Shown: positions 7,753-15,232 of the stretch, piece after piece
Layout: the number at the start of each line of letters is the position of its first letter
How positions within the stretch are numbered: the first letter of the stretch is position 1
Assembly: GCA_020848035.1 (NCBI GenBank)
Contig: JADLAX010000011.1
Location: 1-64,000 of the forward strand
Direction of reading: 5' to 3'
DNA from: Anaerolineae bacterium
GTDB lineage: Bacteria; Chloroflexota; Anaerolineae; Promineifilales; Promineifilaceae
Length of the DNA stretch: 64,000 nt
The notes under the pieces: model-generated
The model's database searches: none
Told to the model about the DNA's origin: nothing
The model's input: the letters and a program-made list of their open reading frames with translations, nothing else
Position numbers and translations under genes: made by a program

Positions 7753-8697
7753 ATGAGTGAACAAGCCAGCCTGGAACCCGAACAAACAATGACAGCCCAA
7801 CCGCGCTGGTGGTGGTGGTTGCTGGCTGGCTTGGCGCTGGTGCTGTTGGTCTGGTTGGGGCTGCTGTTGAGTGGCTCACGGCCGTTAAAGATGTGGCCGG
7901 ATACGGCCGTTTCCCCCAACGCCACCCTCAATCCCCAGGCTCTCCTCGTTGATTTTGACGCCCTCAATGACAATCCGTCCGATTATGTCAACCAGCGCAT
8001 TCGCGTCAGCGGCAATTATTTGCGGCTGGAACAGGTGGACTGTGCCCAGTTCAGCGGACCGCGCATCCAGTGGGGCCTGATTGCCGACGGCTTGCAGCTC
8101 AACGCCAAAGGGTTTGAAGCAATTGTGCTGCCCATCCTGCCGCCCGACACGCCGATGACGGTCGACGGCATCTGGCGGCGCTACGCTGGCCCGGCAGGCT
8201 GCGGCAAGGAGCCGGAGCGGGGCCTGTGGTACCTGGAGGTGGAGCAAATTGTGCAGCCCAACCCGCTCATGGCTGGTCCGATGACGCCTGCGGCCGTTCT
8301 TTCCATTACGCCGCCACCCTTTCCCACCGTCACGCCGACCCTGGTTGACAGCGGGCAGCCGCCTGCCCCCGGTACGCCTATTCCCGACGTGACGATTGTG
8401 GGGACGGTGGTGGTGAACACGCCAAGCGGCAGTACACCAACCGTCACCGGCACGGCCGTTTCCGGCACACCCACCGCCACCAGCACCGCTACAGCAACAC
8501 TATCGCCCACGCCGGGTCCGGGTACGCCAACGGCCGTTCCCGGCACCGCCACGCCCACCCCCACCGCCAGCGGCACCCCCGCCAGCGGCACCGCCGTGCC
8601 CACACCAACCAGTTCGGCGCTGGTCACCGCCACACCTGGCGGCTACCCTGGCCCTACTTTACCCGCGCCCACCAACACGCCGTCGTCTTACCCGTAG
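7753..8697 (+). CDS. Membrane-anchored protein with Thr/Pro-rich tail, function unknown
   Basis: The 314-residue protein has a short cytoplasmic N-terminus, a strong membrane helix (about 19-40, preceded by four Trp) and a globular part of about 130 residues. Within it, SDYVNQRIRVSGNYLR and DTPMTVDGIWRRY suggest an OB-like beta-barrel. From about residue 172 it becomes a low-complexity Thr/Pro/Ala/Ser tail (TPTATSTATATLSPTPG), probably an exposed linker or wall-spanning stalk. No named family is recognised. It may belong to the upstream cluster, but a repeat hairpin intervenes. Confidence 0.75.
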   Translation: MSEQASLEPEQTMTAQPRWWWWLLAGLALVLLVWLGLLLSGSRPLKMWPDTAVSPNATLNPQALLVDFDALNDNPSDYVNQRIRVSGNYLRLEQVDCAQFSGPRIQWGLIADGLQLNAKGFEAIVLPILPPDTPMTVDGIWRRYAGPAGCGKEPERGLWYLEVEQIVQPNPLMAGPMTPAAVLSITPPPFPTVTPTLVDSGQPPAPGTPIPDVTIVGTVVVNTPSGSTPTVTGTAVSGTPTATSTATATLSPTPGPGTPTAVPGTATPTPTASGTPASGTAVPTPTSSALVTATPGGYPGPTLPAPTNTPSSYP

Positions 8698-8714
8698 CAA
8701 AAGTCATTGAGTCA

Positions 8715-8749
8715 TTGGGTAATTCTGAGACAATACCTCAATTACCCAA
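8715..8749. repeat. Hairpin at the gene border (TTGGGTAATT / AATTACCCAA)
   Basis: TTGGGTAATTCTGAG at 8715-8729 pairs with CTCAATTACCCAA at 8737-8749, with one bulge. It shares its ATTACCCAA unit with the larger array at 49247-49312. It could act as a weak terminator. Confidence 0.6.
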
Positions 8750-8774
8750 CTATCGCCTGACTCCTGGAGCAACT

Positions 8775-9611
8775 ATGAACCTCCCCTTCACGCCCCGCAT
8801 CACGCCCCCCACCGAACCCATCGCTGCCGCCCTCTGGTTCATTTTTCGCGGCAGTGATGTACTGGTGGCGGATATGGGGGAAACGGCCGTTATTCCCCAA
8901 ACCCACCACAAACTCCCCCTGCTGCGCCAGCATTACCTGGGGCATCTGGATGAAGCCGCGATGCCCATCCACTGCTTCGCCGCTGAGGTGGCCGCTGAAA
9001 CGCCACCACCCGCCGGGATGCAGTTTACCGGGCTGCGCCAGCTCTTTATGCGCCTGCCCATGAACCATCTCTGGCTGGCCGGGCGCGCCGTGCAAATTAT
9101 CGATTGGGACCGCACGCACCAATTTTGCAGCCGCTGCGCCACGCCTAACGAAATTTTAGGCCATGAGCGGGCCAAAAAGTGCCCTAACTGCGGCCTCACC
9201 ACCTACCCGCGCCTCTCCCCGGCGATTATTGTGCGGGTAGATCGGCTGATTGATGGCGTACCGCATGTGCTGCTGGCCAGGAACGGCCGTTGGCAGCGCG
9301 ATTTTTACAGTGTGTTGGCGGGTTTTGTGGAGCCGGGCGAAACGCTAGAGGATTGTGTGCACCGTGAAGTGTTTGAAGAGGTGGGCTTGCGCCTGAAAAA
9401 CGTGCGCTACTTTGGCAGCCAGCCGTGGCCCTTCCCCAACTCGCTCATGGTGGGCTTTACCGCCGAATACGCCAGCGGCGACATTTTGCTGGAGGAAGAA
9501 GAAATCGCCGACGCGCAATGGTTTACCGCCAACAATCTGCCCAAGCTGCCCTCCAGCATGAGCATTGCCCGGCGGCTGGTGGATGCGTTTGTGGCGGAAG
9601 CGAGCCAATAA
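8775..9611 (+). CDS. nudC: NADH pyrophosphatase NudC-like Nudix hydrolase
   Basis: The 278-residue protein has NudC architecture. An N-terminal domain is followed by a zinc ribbon (Cys118, 121, 136, 139: CSRC, CPNC) and a Nudix box GFVEPGETLEDCVHREVFEEVG-type spanning 183-204. Downstream is the NudC-specific SQPWPFPNS motif (215-223). The family hydrolyses NAD(H) to NMN(H) and AMP, and in E. coli also removes NAD caps from RNA. ATG at 8775 is preceded by GGAG at the right spacing. The longer frame from 8715 would read through the hairpin and is rejected. All catalytic residues appear present. Confidence 0.93.
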   Translation: MNLPFTPRITPPTEPIAAALWFIFRGSDVLVADMGETAVIPQTHHKLPLLRQHYLGHLDEAAMPIHCFAAEVAAETPPPAGMQFTGLRQLFMRLPMNHLWLAGRAVQIIDWDRTHQFCSRCATPNEILGHERAKKCPNCGLTTYPRLSPAIIVRVDRLIDGVPHVLLARNGRWQRDFYSVLAGFVEPGETLEDCVHREVFEEVGLRLKNVRYFGSQPWPFPNSLMVGFTAEYASGDILLEEEEIADAQWFTANNLPKLPSSMSIARRLVDAFVAEASQ

Positions 9612-9631
9612 CTGCGGACAGTTGACATAAG

Positions 9632-9683
9632 TGATGCGTGAAATGTGAAACGTGACTTAGGTGAGCACGTTTCACGTTTCACG
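9632..9683. repeat. Inverted GTGAAAC heptad array between convergent genes
   Basis: Tandem GTGAAAY units at 9632-9657 face tandem GTTTCAC units at 9666-9683. The array sits between the convergent nudC and sugar-kinase genes, a position suited to a two-way terminator. The same family occurs at 55938-56004. Confidence 0.8.
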
Positions 9684-9724
9684 GGCTTTCAACGCCTTTA
9701 ATTCCCACAGAGCCATCCAAACCC

Positions 9725-10630
9725 CTACTCCATTTGTGCGGCCCAGGCCGCCAATTCGGCCTCGCTCAAAAAGCCTGCGGCCGCGCCGCTGCTGCCAATT
9801 TTGTAGGAAGCAAACCGAATGGCTTTGGCTAATGCCTGGTACGGATCGTGGCTGGTTCGGTAGAAATGGGTAAAGGCGGCAAAAAGCGCGTCCCCAGCGC
9901 CAACGGTGTTGACCACTGGGCGGGTGTAGACGGCAGGCAGCCGTTCACAAAAGTTGTGCGCCTTAACCGCCAGCAGCGCCCCCTGCGCTCCCAGACCAAT
10001 CACCACAATTTCTGTGCCAAACTCATTTTGCAGCCAGCTGGCCCACTGCTCCGGGGACACAGGCAGCCGCTCATCACTCATAAACAGGATGGTGGCCGCG
10101 GCCATGTAGTCGCGGTTGTACGCATCGTTTAGATCGGCGATGGTGTGCACGTCGGTGGCGATGGGGATACCAGCTTGCCGGGTCAGGGTCAGGAACGGCC
10201 GTGTGTAATTGATGTTGGCCAAGATCGCCAGGTCGCTTGCTTGCAGCGCTTGCTGGAACAGATCGGGCGGATACGGCCGTTCCTGCACATCCTTCAGATC
10301 GCTATGAATTTGCCGCCGACCCTGCTGATCATACAAAATCACCGATTGCGCCGTTTGCGGCATGGCCGCCGCGATGTAATCACCACCCAGGCCGTTGGCC
10401 AGGGCCTGCTGCTGCACCTGCTGGCCGGCCACATCTTGCCCCACCAGGGTCAGAAAGTTCACCGGACTGCCCAGGGTGGAAAGCGCCAGAGCAACGTTGT
10501 AACCGACCCCGGCAACGGCCGTTTGAATGCCAAAAAACGGATACCGCACCGGGGCATACGCCAGGGGAAAGGCCTCTACCGCCAGCGTCGTTTCCAGGTT
10601 GGTATGTCCACAAACGAGAATCTTTTTCAT
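9725..10630 (-). CDS. PfkB-family carbohydrate kinase
   Basis: The 301-residue protein belongs to the ribokinase/PfkB family, which phosphorylates sugars or nucleosides with ATP. The N-terminal GHTNLETT and GGxGYN-like segment (VAGVGYNVALALSTLG, 39-54) replaces the usual GG motif. The C-terminal PfkB signature NTVGAGDALF (241-250) holds the catalytic Asp247. Substrate cannot be told from the sequence. It is divergently placed to the gene at 10775, and both promoters must lie in the short gap near 10631-10774. Confidence 0.9.
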   Translation of the reverse strand: MKKILVCGHTNLETTLAVEAFPLAYAPVRYPFFGIQTAVAGVGYNVALALSTLGSPVNFLTLVGQDVAGQQVQQQALANGLGGDYIAAAMPQTAQSVILYDQQGRRQIHSDLKDVQERPYPPDLFQQALQASDLAILANINYTRPFLTLTRQAGIPIATDVHTIADLNDAYNRDYMAAATILFMSDERLPVSPEQWASWLQNEFGTEIVVIGLGAQGALLAVKAHNFCERLPAVYTRPVVNTVGAGDALFAAFTHFYRTSHDPYQALAKAIRFASYKIGSSGAAAGFLSEAELAAWAAQME

Positions 10631-10702
10631 AACCTCGCCTCAGCTTCCTCACCCATTTGTCCAGGCTCAGATTTGCCCTCATATTTTAGTGCGTAAGTCA
10701 TG

Positions 10703-10730
10703 TTGACGGAGCTTAGACCCGGTGTAGACT
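10703..10730 (+). promoter_or_regulatory. Promoter of the tandem 131-residue genes
   Basis: TTGACG at 10703-10708 and TAGACT at 10725-10730 are separated by 16 bp. The site lies inside the possible longer reading frame from ATG 10700, which argues against that start and supports GTG 10775. Confidence 0.6.
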
Positions 10731-10774
10731 GCTATGTAACTGTGAGAGCAATCTCTTCACAAATGGGGAACAAT

Positions 10775-11170
10775 GTGAGCCAACAAACTACAAACAAAAC
10801 GACTGTTGAAACAGCCAATAGTCGCTTTGTTTTTCATGAAAACGGCATTCTTTATTTGTACGTTCGTGACGATTTGTCCATAGATGTGCCAGTAGCCCAG
10901 GAAATGGTACAGAATGCCCAAGAAATTGGTCCATCGGGGCACACTCGTTTGTTAATTGTTTGTGGTTTGAACAATGACATATCTTTTGGTGCCCAACGCA
11001 CTTTTGCCTCCGCCACCGGGTTCAGCCGGGTGGTGTTTATGACCCGCAATCGACTGCAAGCTGAAGTCGGCCAATTTTTAGTCACCATGATGCGTACGCT
11101 AAAATCCAACTACGAGTTTAATCTGTTTTACGAGATCAAACAGGCTGAAACGTGGTTGCTGCGTCCCTAA
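10775..11170 (+). CDS. Small STAS/SpoIIAA-like protein, first of a tandem pair
   Basis: The protein (131 residues from GTG 10775) aligns along its whole length with the next gene: start xSQ, then NGIxYxYxxDDLS, ARLLI-type strand, NDxxFxAQ, RxKLQAEVxQF and a C-terminal QAExWLL. The alternating strand and helix pattern suggests a SpoIIAA/STAS-like fold, but this is inference. GTG at 10775 is chosen because GGGGAA lies just upstream, because the promoter excludes ATG 10700, and because the resulting length equals that of its paralogue. ATG 10763 is possible. No catalytic motif is visible. The neighbouring hybrid kinase suggests a signalling role. Confidence 0.7.
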   Translation: MSQQTTNKTTVETANSRFVFHENGILYLYVRDDLSIDVPVAQEMVQNAQEIGPSGHTRLLIVCGLNNDISFGAQRTFASATGFSRVVFMTRNRLQAEVGQFLVTMMRTLKSNYEFNLFYEIKQAETWLLRP

Positions 11171-11191
11171 CATAAACTTTTGGAACAAGCG

Positions 11192-11587
11192 ATGAGCCAA
11201 GAACCCACCGAAGTCATACACGCCAGGTACGGCCGTGTTTTTCGTCATCCCAACGGCATCATCTACGTCTACATGGCCGATGACCTTTCGGTGAACGTGG
11301 AGGACGCCAAACAGCTCGTCAATGACGTCCGCCAGCTGGACAGCTCTGGCCAGGCCCGCTTACTCATCATCCAGGGCACTCGCAACGATCTCACGTTTGA
11401 GGCGCAGCATTATCTGGGCAAGGTGCATGGCGCCACCCACCTGGCCCTGGTGGTACGCAGCAAGCTGCAAGCCGAGGTAGCCCAGTTTTTTGTCTCCTTG
11501 CTGCAAATCTTCCGCTCCCCGTATGAAATGCGTGTTTTCCACCTGCTGCAGCAAGCAGAAGAGTGGCTCCTCGCTGTAAACCCCTGA
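11192..11587 (+). CDS. Small STAS/SpoIIAA-like protein, second of a tandem pair
   Basis: This 131-residue protein (MSQEPTEVIHARYGRVF...) is the tandem paralogue of the gene at 10775 and follows it after 21 bp, so they probably share a transcript. Conserved positions include FRHPNGIIYVYMADDLS, SGQARLLIIQG, FEAQ and KLQAEVAQFF, with a QAEEWLL end. It has no membrane segment or signal peptide. Family function is not known to me. A role as regulatory partner, for example protein-protein switch domains, is a guess. It converges with the histidine kinase gene, with 7 nt between the stops. Confidence 0.7.
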   Translation: MSQEPTEVIHARYGRVFRHPNGIIYVYMADDLSVNVEDAKQLVNDVRQLDSSGQARLLIIQGTRNDLTFEAQHYLGKVHGATHLALVVRSKLQAEVAQFFVSLLQIFRSPYEMRVFHLLQQAEEWLLAVNP

Positions 11588-11594
11588 CAACGCC

Positions 11595-14500
11595 CTAGGG
11601 CAGCGCCGCCGCAATTGCCTGGCTTAACCGCACCGGATCGAGCGGTTTGGGCAGCACCTCATGTACGCCCAATGCTTGCAGCGTGGCCAGAGGCATATCT
11701 ACCGGATGACCGGAGATAAAAATAACGCGGGTGTTCAGACCCCGCTGGCGCAGCGCCTGAACAAAGGCCAGACCACCCATTTTGGGCATAATCACATCGC
11801 TCACAATCAAATCAATGGAACTGTCTTGAGCCAGCAGCGCCAGCGCTTCCTCACCATTGGCCGAGGTCAGCACTTCGTAATGCCACAACTCCAGGCTTTC
11901 TACCAGGGCTTCACGCAGGGCTGGCTCATCTTCAATGACCAGCAGGCGTTGACCCTGACCGGGTACGGCCGTTTCCAGCACATTGGTTGTTTCCGTTTGC
12001 TCATCCATCACCAGCGCCGGTAAATAAATGTCGAACCGCGCACCTGCGCCTGGTTCGCTGCTCACCGTGATAAACCCTTCATGCTGGGCCACAATGCCGT
12101 GCACCTGCGACAGCCCCAGGCCAGTGCCCTTGCCCGGCGCTTTGGTGGTGACAAACGGCTCAAAAATATGGTCCAGCAAGTCCGGTGCGATGCCCGTGCC
12201 GCTGTCCATGACCGAAAAGCGTACCCAACTACCCGGCTGCATGGTGGGCAGCGGCAGCGAATTGGGGCTAAAAATCAACAGGTGCGCCAGCTCAAAGGCC
12301 AGCGTACCGCCTTCGGGCATGGCGTCGCGCGCGTTTACCGCCAGGTTCATGATCGTCTGCTGCATGCGGGTGATGTCGGCCAAAACCACGTACGCATCCG
12401 CCTCGGCGGTGAGCACAATTTCTACACTTTCGGGCAGCGTGCGCTGCAACAGGCGGATCTCCTCCTTGAGGATCACCAGTAAATCCAGCGGGCGGCGCTC
12501 AAAAACAGCGCGGCGGCTGAAATCCAAAATTTGCTCAATGAGCCGGGCGGCCCGTTTAGCCTGCTGGCCAATAACGGCCGCCTGCTGCCGCTCTTTGTCC
12601 AGCAAACGCGACGAGCGTTCAATGAGCTGGGCATGCAGCAAAATAACGGCCATCAGATTGTTAAAATCATGGGCAATGCCCGCTGCCAGGTGACCAATGG
12701 CGGCCAACCGCTCCTGCCGTTGGAACTGCTGCTCCATGCGCTTCTGCTCTGTCACCTGGCGCAGCACCACCGCCCACCCCTGCGACAGCGGCCCAGACTG
12801 CACGGGCTGGGCCGCCAGTTCGTAGATCTGTTCGTAGGCGCGAATTTCATGCCAGTTGCCGCTGGTTGGCGGCTGGAGCAAAGTCGTCAGCGGCACATCC
12901 CCTAACTCTGTCAGCGTGTCGCCAACGGCCGCTTTTGCCAGCAACGTCAGGTATTCTTCTGCTTGAGGATTGGCCACCACAATCATGCCTAGCGCATCCA
13001 GCAAGAAGATGCCCTCCGGCACACTCTGCATTACCTGGTCCATCTGCGCTGCCTGGGCCTGCACCTGCTCCAGCAGCCGTTCGCGCTCCTGTTCCGCCAA
13101 TTTACGTGCGGTAATGTCTTGTTTGATGGCGATAAAGTGGGTCATCTGGCCATTTTCATCCCAGACGGGGGTGATGGCTTCCTCTTCAAAGTACAAGGTA
13201 CCATCTTTGCGCTGGTTAACCAGCTCGCCGCGCCAGACCCTGCCTGCCAAAATGGTATTCCACATTGATTCAAAGAAGGAAGAAGGGTGTTTGCCAGATT
13301 TCACCAATTCTCGCGGATTTTTGCCCAGCGCATCTTGCAGCGAGTAACCTGTCAGCTCAGAAAAGGCGGGATTGGCCCATTCCACGGCGCCGGTGATATC
13401 GGTAACGACGATGCCGTTGGCGGCCGCATCGAGGGCACTGCTTTGCAGATGCAGCTGTTTTTCAGCGCGGCGGCGCTCGGTTACATCCACGGCAATGGTG
13501 ATGGCCCCACGACGGCCGTCGGGAAACTGCCCCAATGGTGTGGAGCTAAAATCCCAAATGCGCTGCGAACCATCCTTGCAGATGATCACAAACTCGCCTT
13601 CATCTACCCGCTCCTCCAGGCTATAAATCAGGGTAATCCCTGCCATGACCCAGGCCTGATCTGCCCCATACGCCCGCCGGGTCCACGCCTCTACGGTAGT
13701 CAGCTCCTCGGCGGAGTAGCCGGAAATATCTAACCAGGCCTGGCTGATAGCCAGCACCTCGCCGTCTTCGGCATGGATGATGACGGGGACCGGGGCATAA
13801 GCAATGGCCCGGCGGAAGCGCTCTTCGCTGAGGCGCAATGCCTCTTCAGTTTGCTTACGCTCGTTGATGTCTAGCAGTACACCCACCACTTTTTCCAGTT
13901 CGCCCTGGCTATTGGCCGTCACCACGCTGCGGTCCAGCATCCAGCGGTAGGTGCCATCTTTTTGGCGGAAGCGATACTCGATGTTGAAGTTTCGCAGCTC
14001 CTGAGCCGCAGACAGGCTCTCTTGCCGCACCCGGTCGCGGTCGTCGGGGTGGATTTTGTCTTCCCAATCGGCGGCGGTATGCCCCATTTCCGCCGCGGAA
14101 TAGCCGAGGATGCGTTCAATATCGCCGTCCCAGAGCGTTTCGCTGCGGTTTGCTGACCATTCATAGACGATTTCGCCCAGAGCACGCACCAACGCCTGGT
14201 TGCGGCGGAAGCTATTGGTTCGCTCAGCTTCGAGCCGTTTTTGGTCGGTCAGGTCCTGGCAAACAACGAGGCGGGCGGAACGGCCGTTGTGCAGCAGCGC
14301 ATGAGAGACAACCTGCACCGGGAAAACCGTCCCATCCTTACGCTGGTGCCGCCACTCACCGGCAAAATTGAGCCGGTCGCTGACCTGGGCCAGGTTATCC
14401 AGCAGCAGGGGCACGTCTTCTAAGGGACGAATCTCTTTGATGTTGAGTTGGAGAAATTCTGGCCGGGGGTACTGGTACTGGGTAACGGCCGCTTCGTTTA

Positions 14501-14822
14501 CCTCAAAAATCGCCAGGGTTTCGACATCATACACCCACATGGGTAGGGGATTGTTGTCGAAGAGCAGACGGTACCGTTGTTCGCTCGCCGCCAGAGCATC
14601 CCTGGCTGCCTGGTCTTGCTGCGCCGACTGCGCCACCAGGCTGTAAATAATAAGCGTACTTAGACCGACAAAAAGCCACCCTTTGTAGGTTTGCCAGTGA
14701 ACCGTTGTTTCAAAATCTGGAGCGAGTACGAGCAGTATACGGTCCGTTAACAATATCCATAACAAGCCAAAAATAACGTAGATGAGGGGGATGCGGATCG
14801 TGTCAGGCAAGAACTTCTTCAT
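11595..14822 (-). CDS. Hybrid sensor histidine kinase with multiple PAS domains
   Basis: The 1075-residue protein has two N-terminal membrane helices (about 12-34 and 47-65) with a very short loop between them. It then has about five PAS/PAC domains (roughly 75-690), a HisKA dimerisation segment with phospho-acceptor His718 (IAHDFNNL), and an ATPase domain (N box NLAVNARDAM, DSGTGI, GKGTGLGLS). A C-terminal receiver domain (959-1075) has Asp1009 and Lys1059. It should sense redox, light or small ligands through PAS domains in the cytoplasm and pass phosphate to its own receiver. A separate phosphotransfer protein or output regulator is not found nearby. All catalytic residues look intact. The gene is monocistronic. 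Confidence 0.93.
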   Translation of the reverse strand: MKKFLPDTIRIPLIYVIFGLLWILLTDRILLVLAPDFETTVHWQTYKGWLFVGLSTLIIYSLVAQSAQQDQAARDALAASEQRYRLLFDNNPLPMWVYDVETLAIFEVNEAAVTQYQYPRPEFLQLNIKEIRPLEDVPLLLDNLAQVSDRLNFAGEWRHQRKDGTVFPVQVVSHALLHNGRSARLVVCQDLTDQKRLEAERTNSFRRNQALVRALGEIVYEWSANRSETLWDGDIERILGYSAAEMGHTAADWEDKIHPDDRDRVRQESLSAAQELRNFNIEYRFRQKDGTYRWMLDRSVVTANSQGELEKVVGVLLDINERKQTEEALRLSEERFRRAIAYAPVPVIIHAEDGEVLAISQAWLDISGYSAEELTTVEAWTRRAYGADQAWVMAGITLIYSLEERVDEGEFVIICKDGSQRIWDFSSTPLGQFPDGRRGAITIAVDVTERRRAEKQLHLQSSALDAAANGIVVTDITGAVEWANPAFSELTGYSLQDALGKNPRELVKSGKHPSSFFESMWNTILAGRVWRGELVNQRKDGTLYFEEEAITPVWDENGQMTHFIAIKQDITARKLAEQERERLLEQVQAQAAQMDQVMQSVPEGIFLLDALGMIVVANPQAEEYLTLLAKAAVGDTLTELGDVPLTTLLQPPTSGNWHEIRAYEQIYELAAQPVQSGPLSQGWAVVLRQVTEQKRMEQQFQRQERLAAIGHLAAGIAHDFNNLMAVILLHAQLIERSSRLLDKERQQAAVIGQQAKRAARLIEQILDFSRRAVFERRPLDLLVILKEEIRLLQRTLPESVEIVLTAEADAYVVLADITRMQQTIMNLAVNARDAMPEGGTLAFELAHLLIFSPNSLPLPTMQPGSWVRFSVMDSGTGIAPDLLDHIFEPFVTTKAPGKGTGLGLSQVHGIVAQHEGFITVSSEPGAGARFDIYLPALVMDEQTETTNVLETAVPGQGQRLLVIEDEPALREALVESLELWHYEVLTSANGEEALALLAQDSSIDLIVSDVIMPKMGGLAFVQALRQRGLNTRVIFISGHPVDMPLATLQALGVHEVLPKPLDPVRLSQAIAAALP

Positions 14823-15232
14823 AAAAGTCTTCCTCGTTGCAAAAAAGACGTTGGGAATCTAAAGCCTGTTTGCACAAAACGGGGAGAGAAGTAAAGAGGT
14901 CTTGCCCCGAATCTGTGTCTTTGGGGCTGCCTGGCCAGCTTATTAGCAGCTCAACGGTGGATACAGGATGATCATTTTACAACAGCCCGAACAAAAATTG
15001 TAATCGGTCACAAATCAGTTTGGTACCCGGCTGTTTCTTATTGCGAAGCCACCTTCCCTTTCCGCAGATTACTTTTCCCATAAGTACAATCTTGCGGTAA
15101 ACTGGGTAAAAGCGGGAAAATTCTAAACACAGGGAAGTCGTTTCTCCCACTTTTGTAACGGCAAACCACAAAAAATTTCTCTACGATTTTCTACAGGGTT
15201 TCTGTGGTTTGCGGGCAAGCGGAGGCAACATC
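14823..15232. other. Divergent intergenic region with hairpin before the ATPase gene
   Basis: The stretch separates the leftward kinase from the rightward ATPase and must hold both promoters. It is AT-richer than its flanks. A perfect 10-bp inverted repeat, GCAAACCACA (15161-15170) and TGTGGTTTGC (15203-15212), with a 32-nt loop lies just before GGAGG at 15221. This could be an operator or an mRNA stem near the ribosome binding site. I see no clear consensus promoter. Confidence 0.45.

Noticed and set aside
10700..10774. Earlier start for the first small paralogue
   Set aside because: The promoter boxes lie inside this stretch, and the shorter form matches the length of the paralogue.
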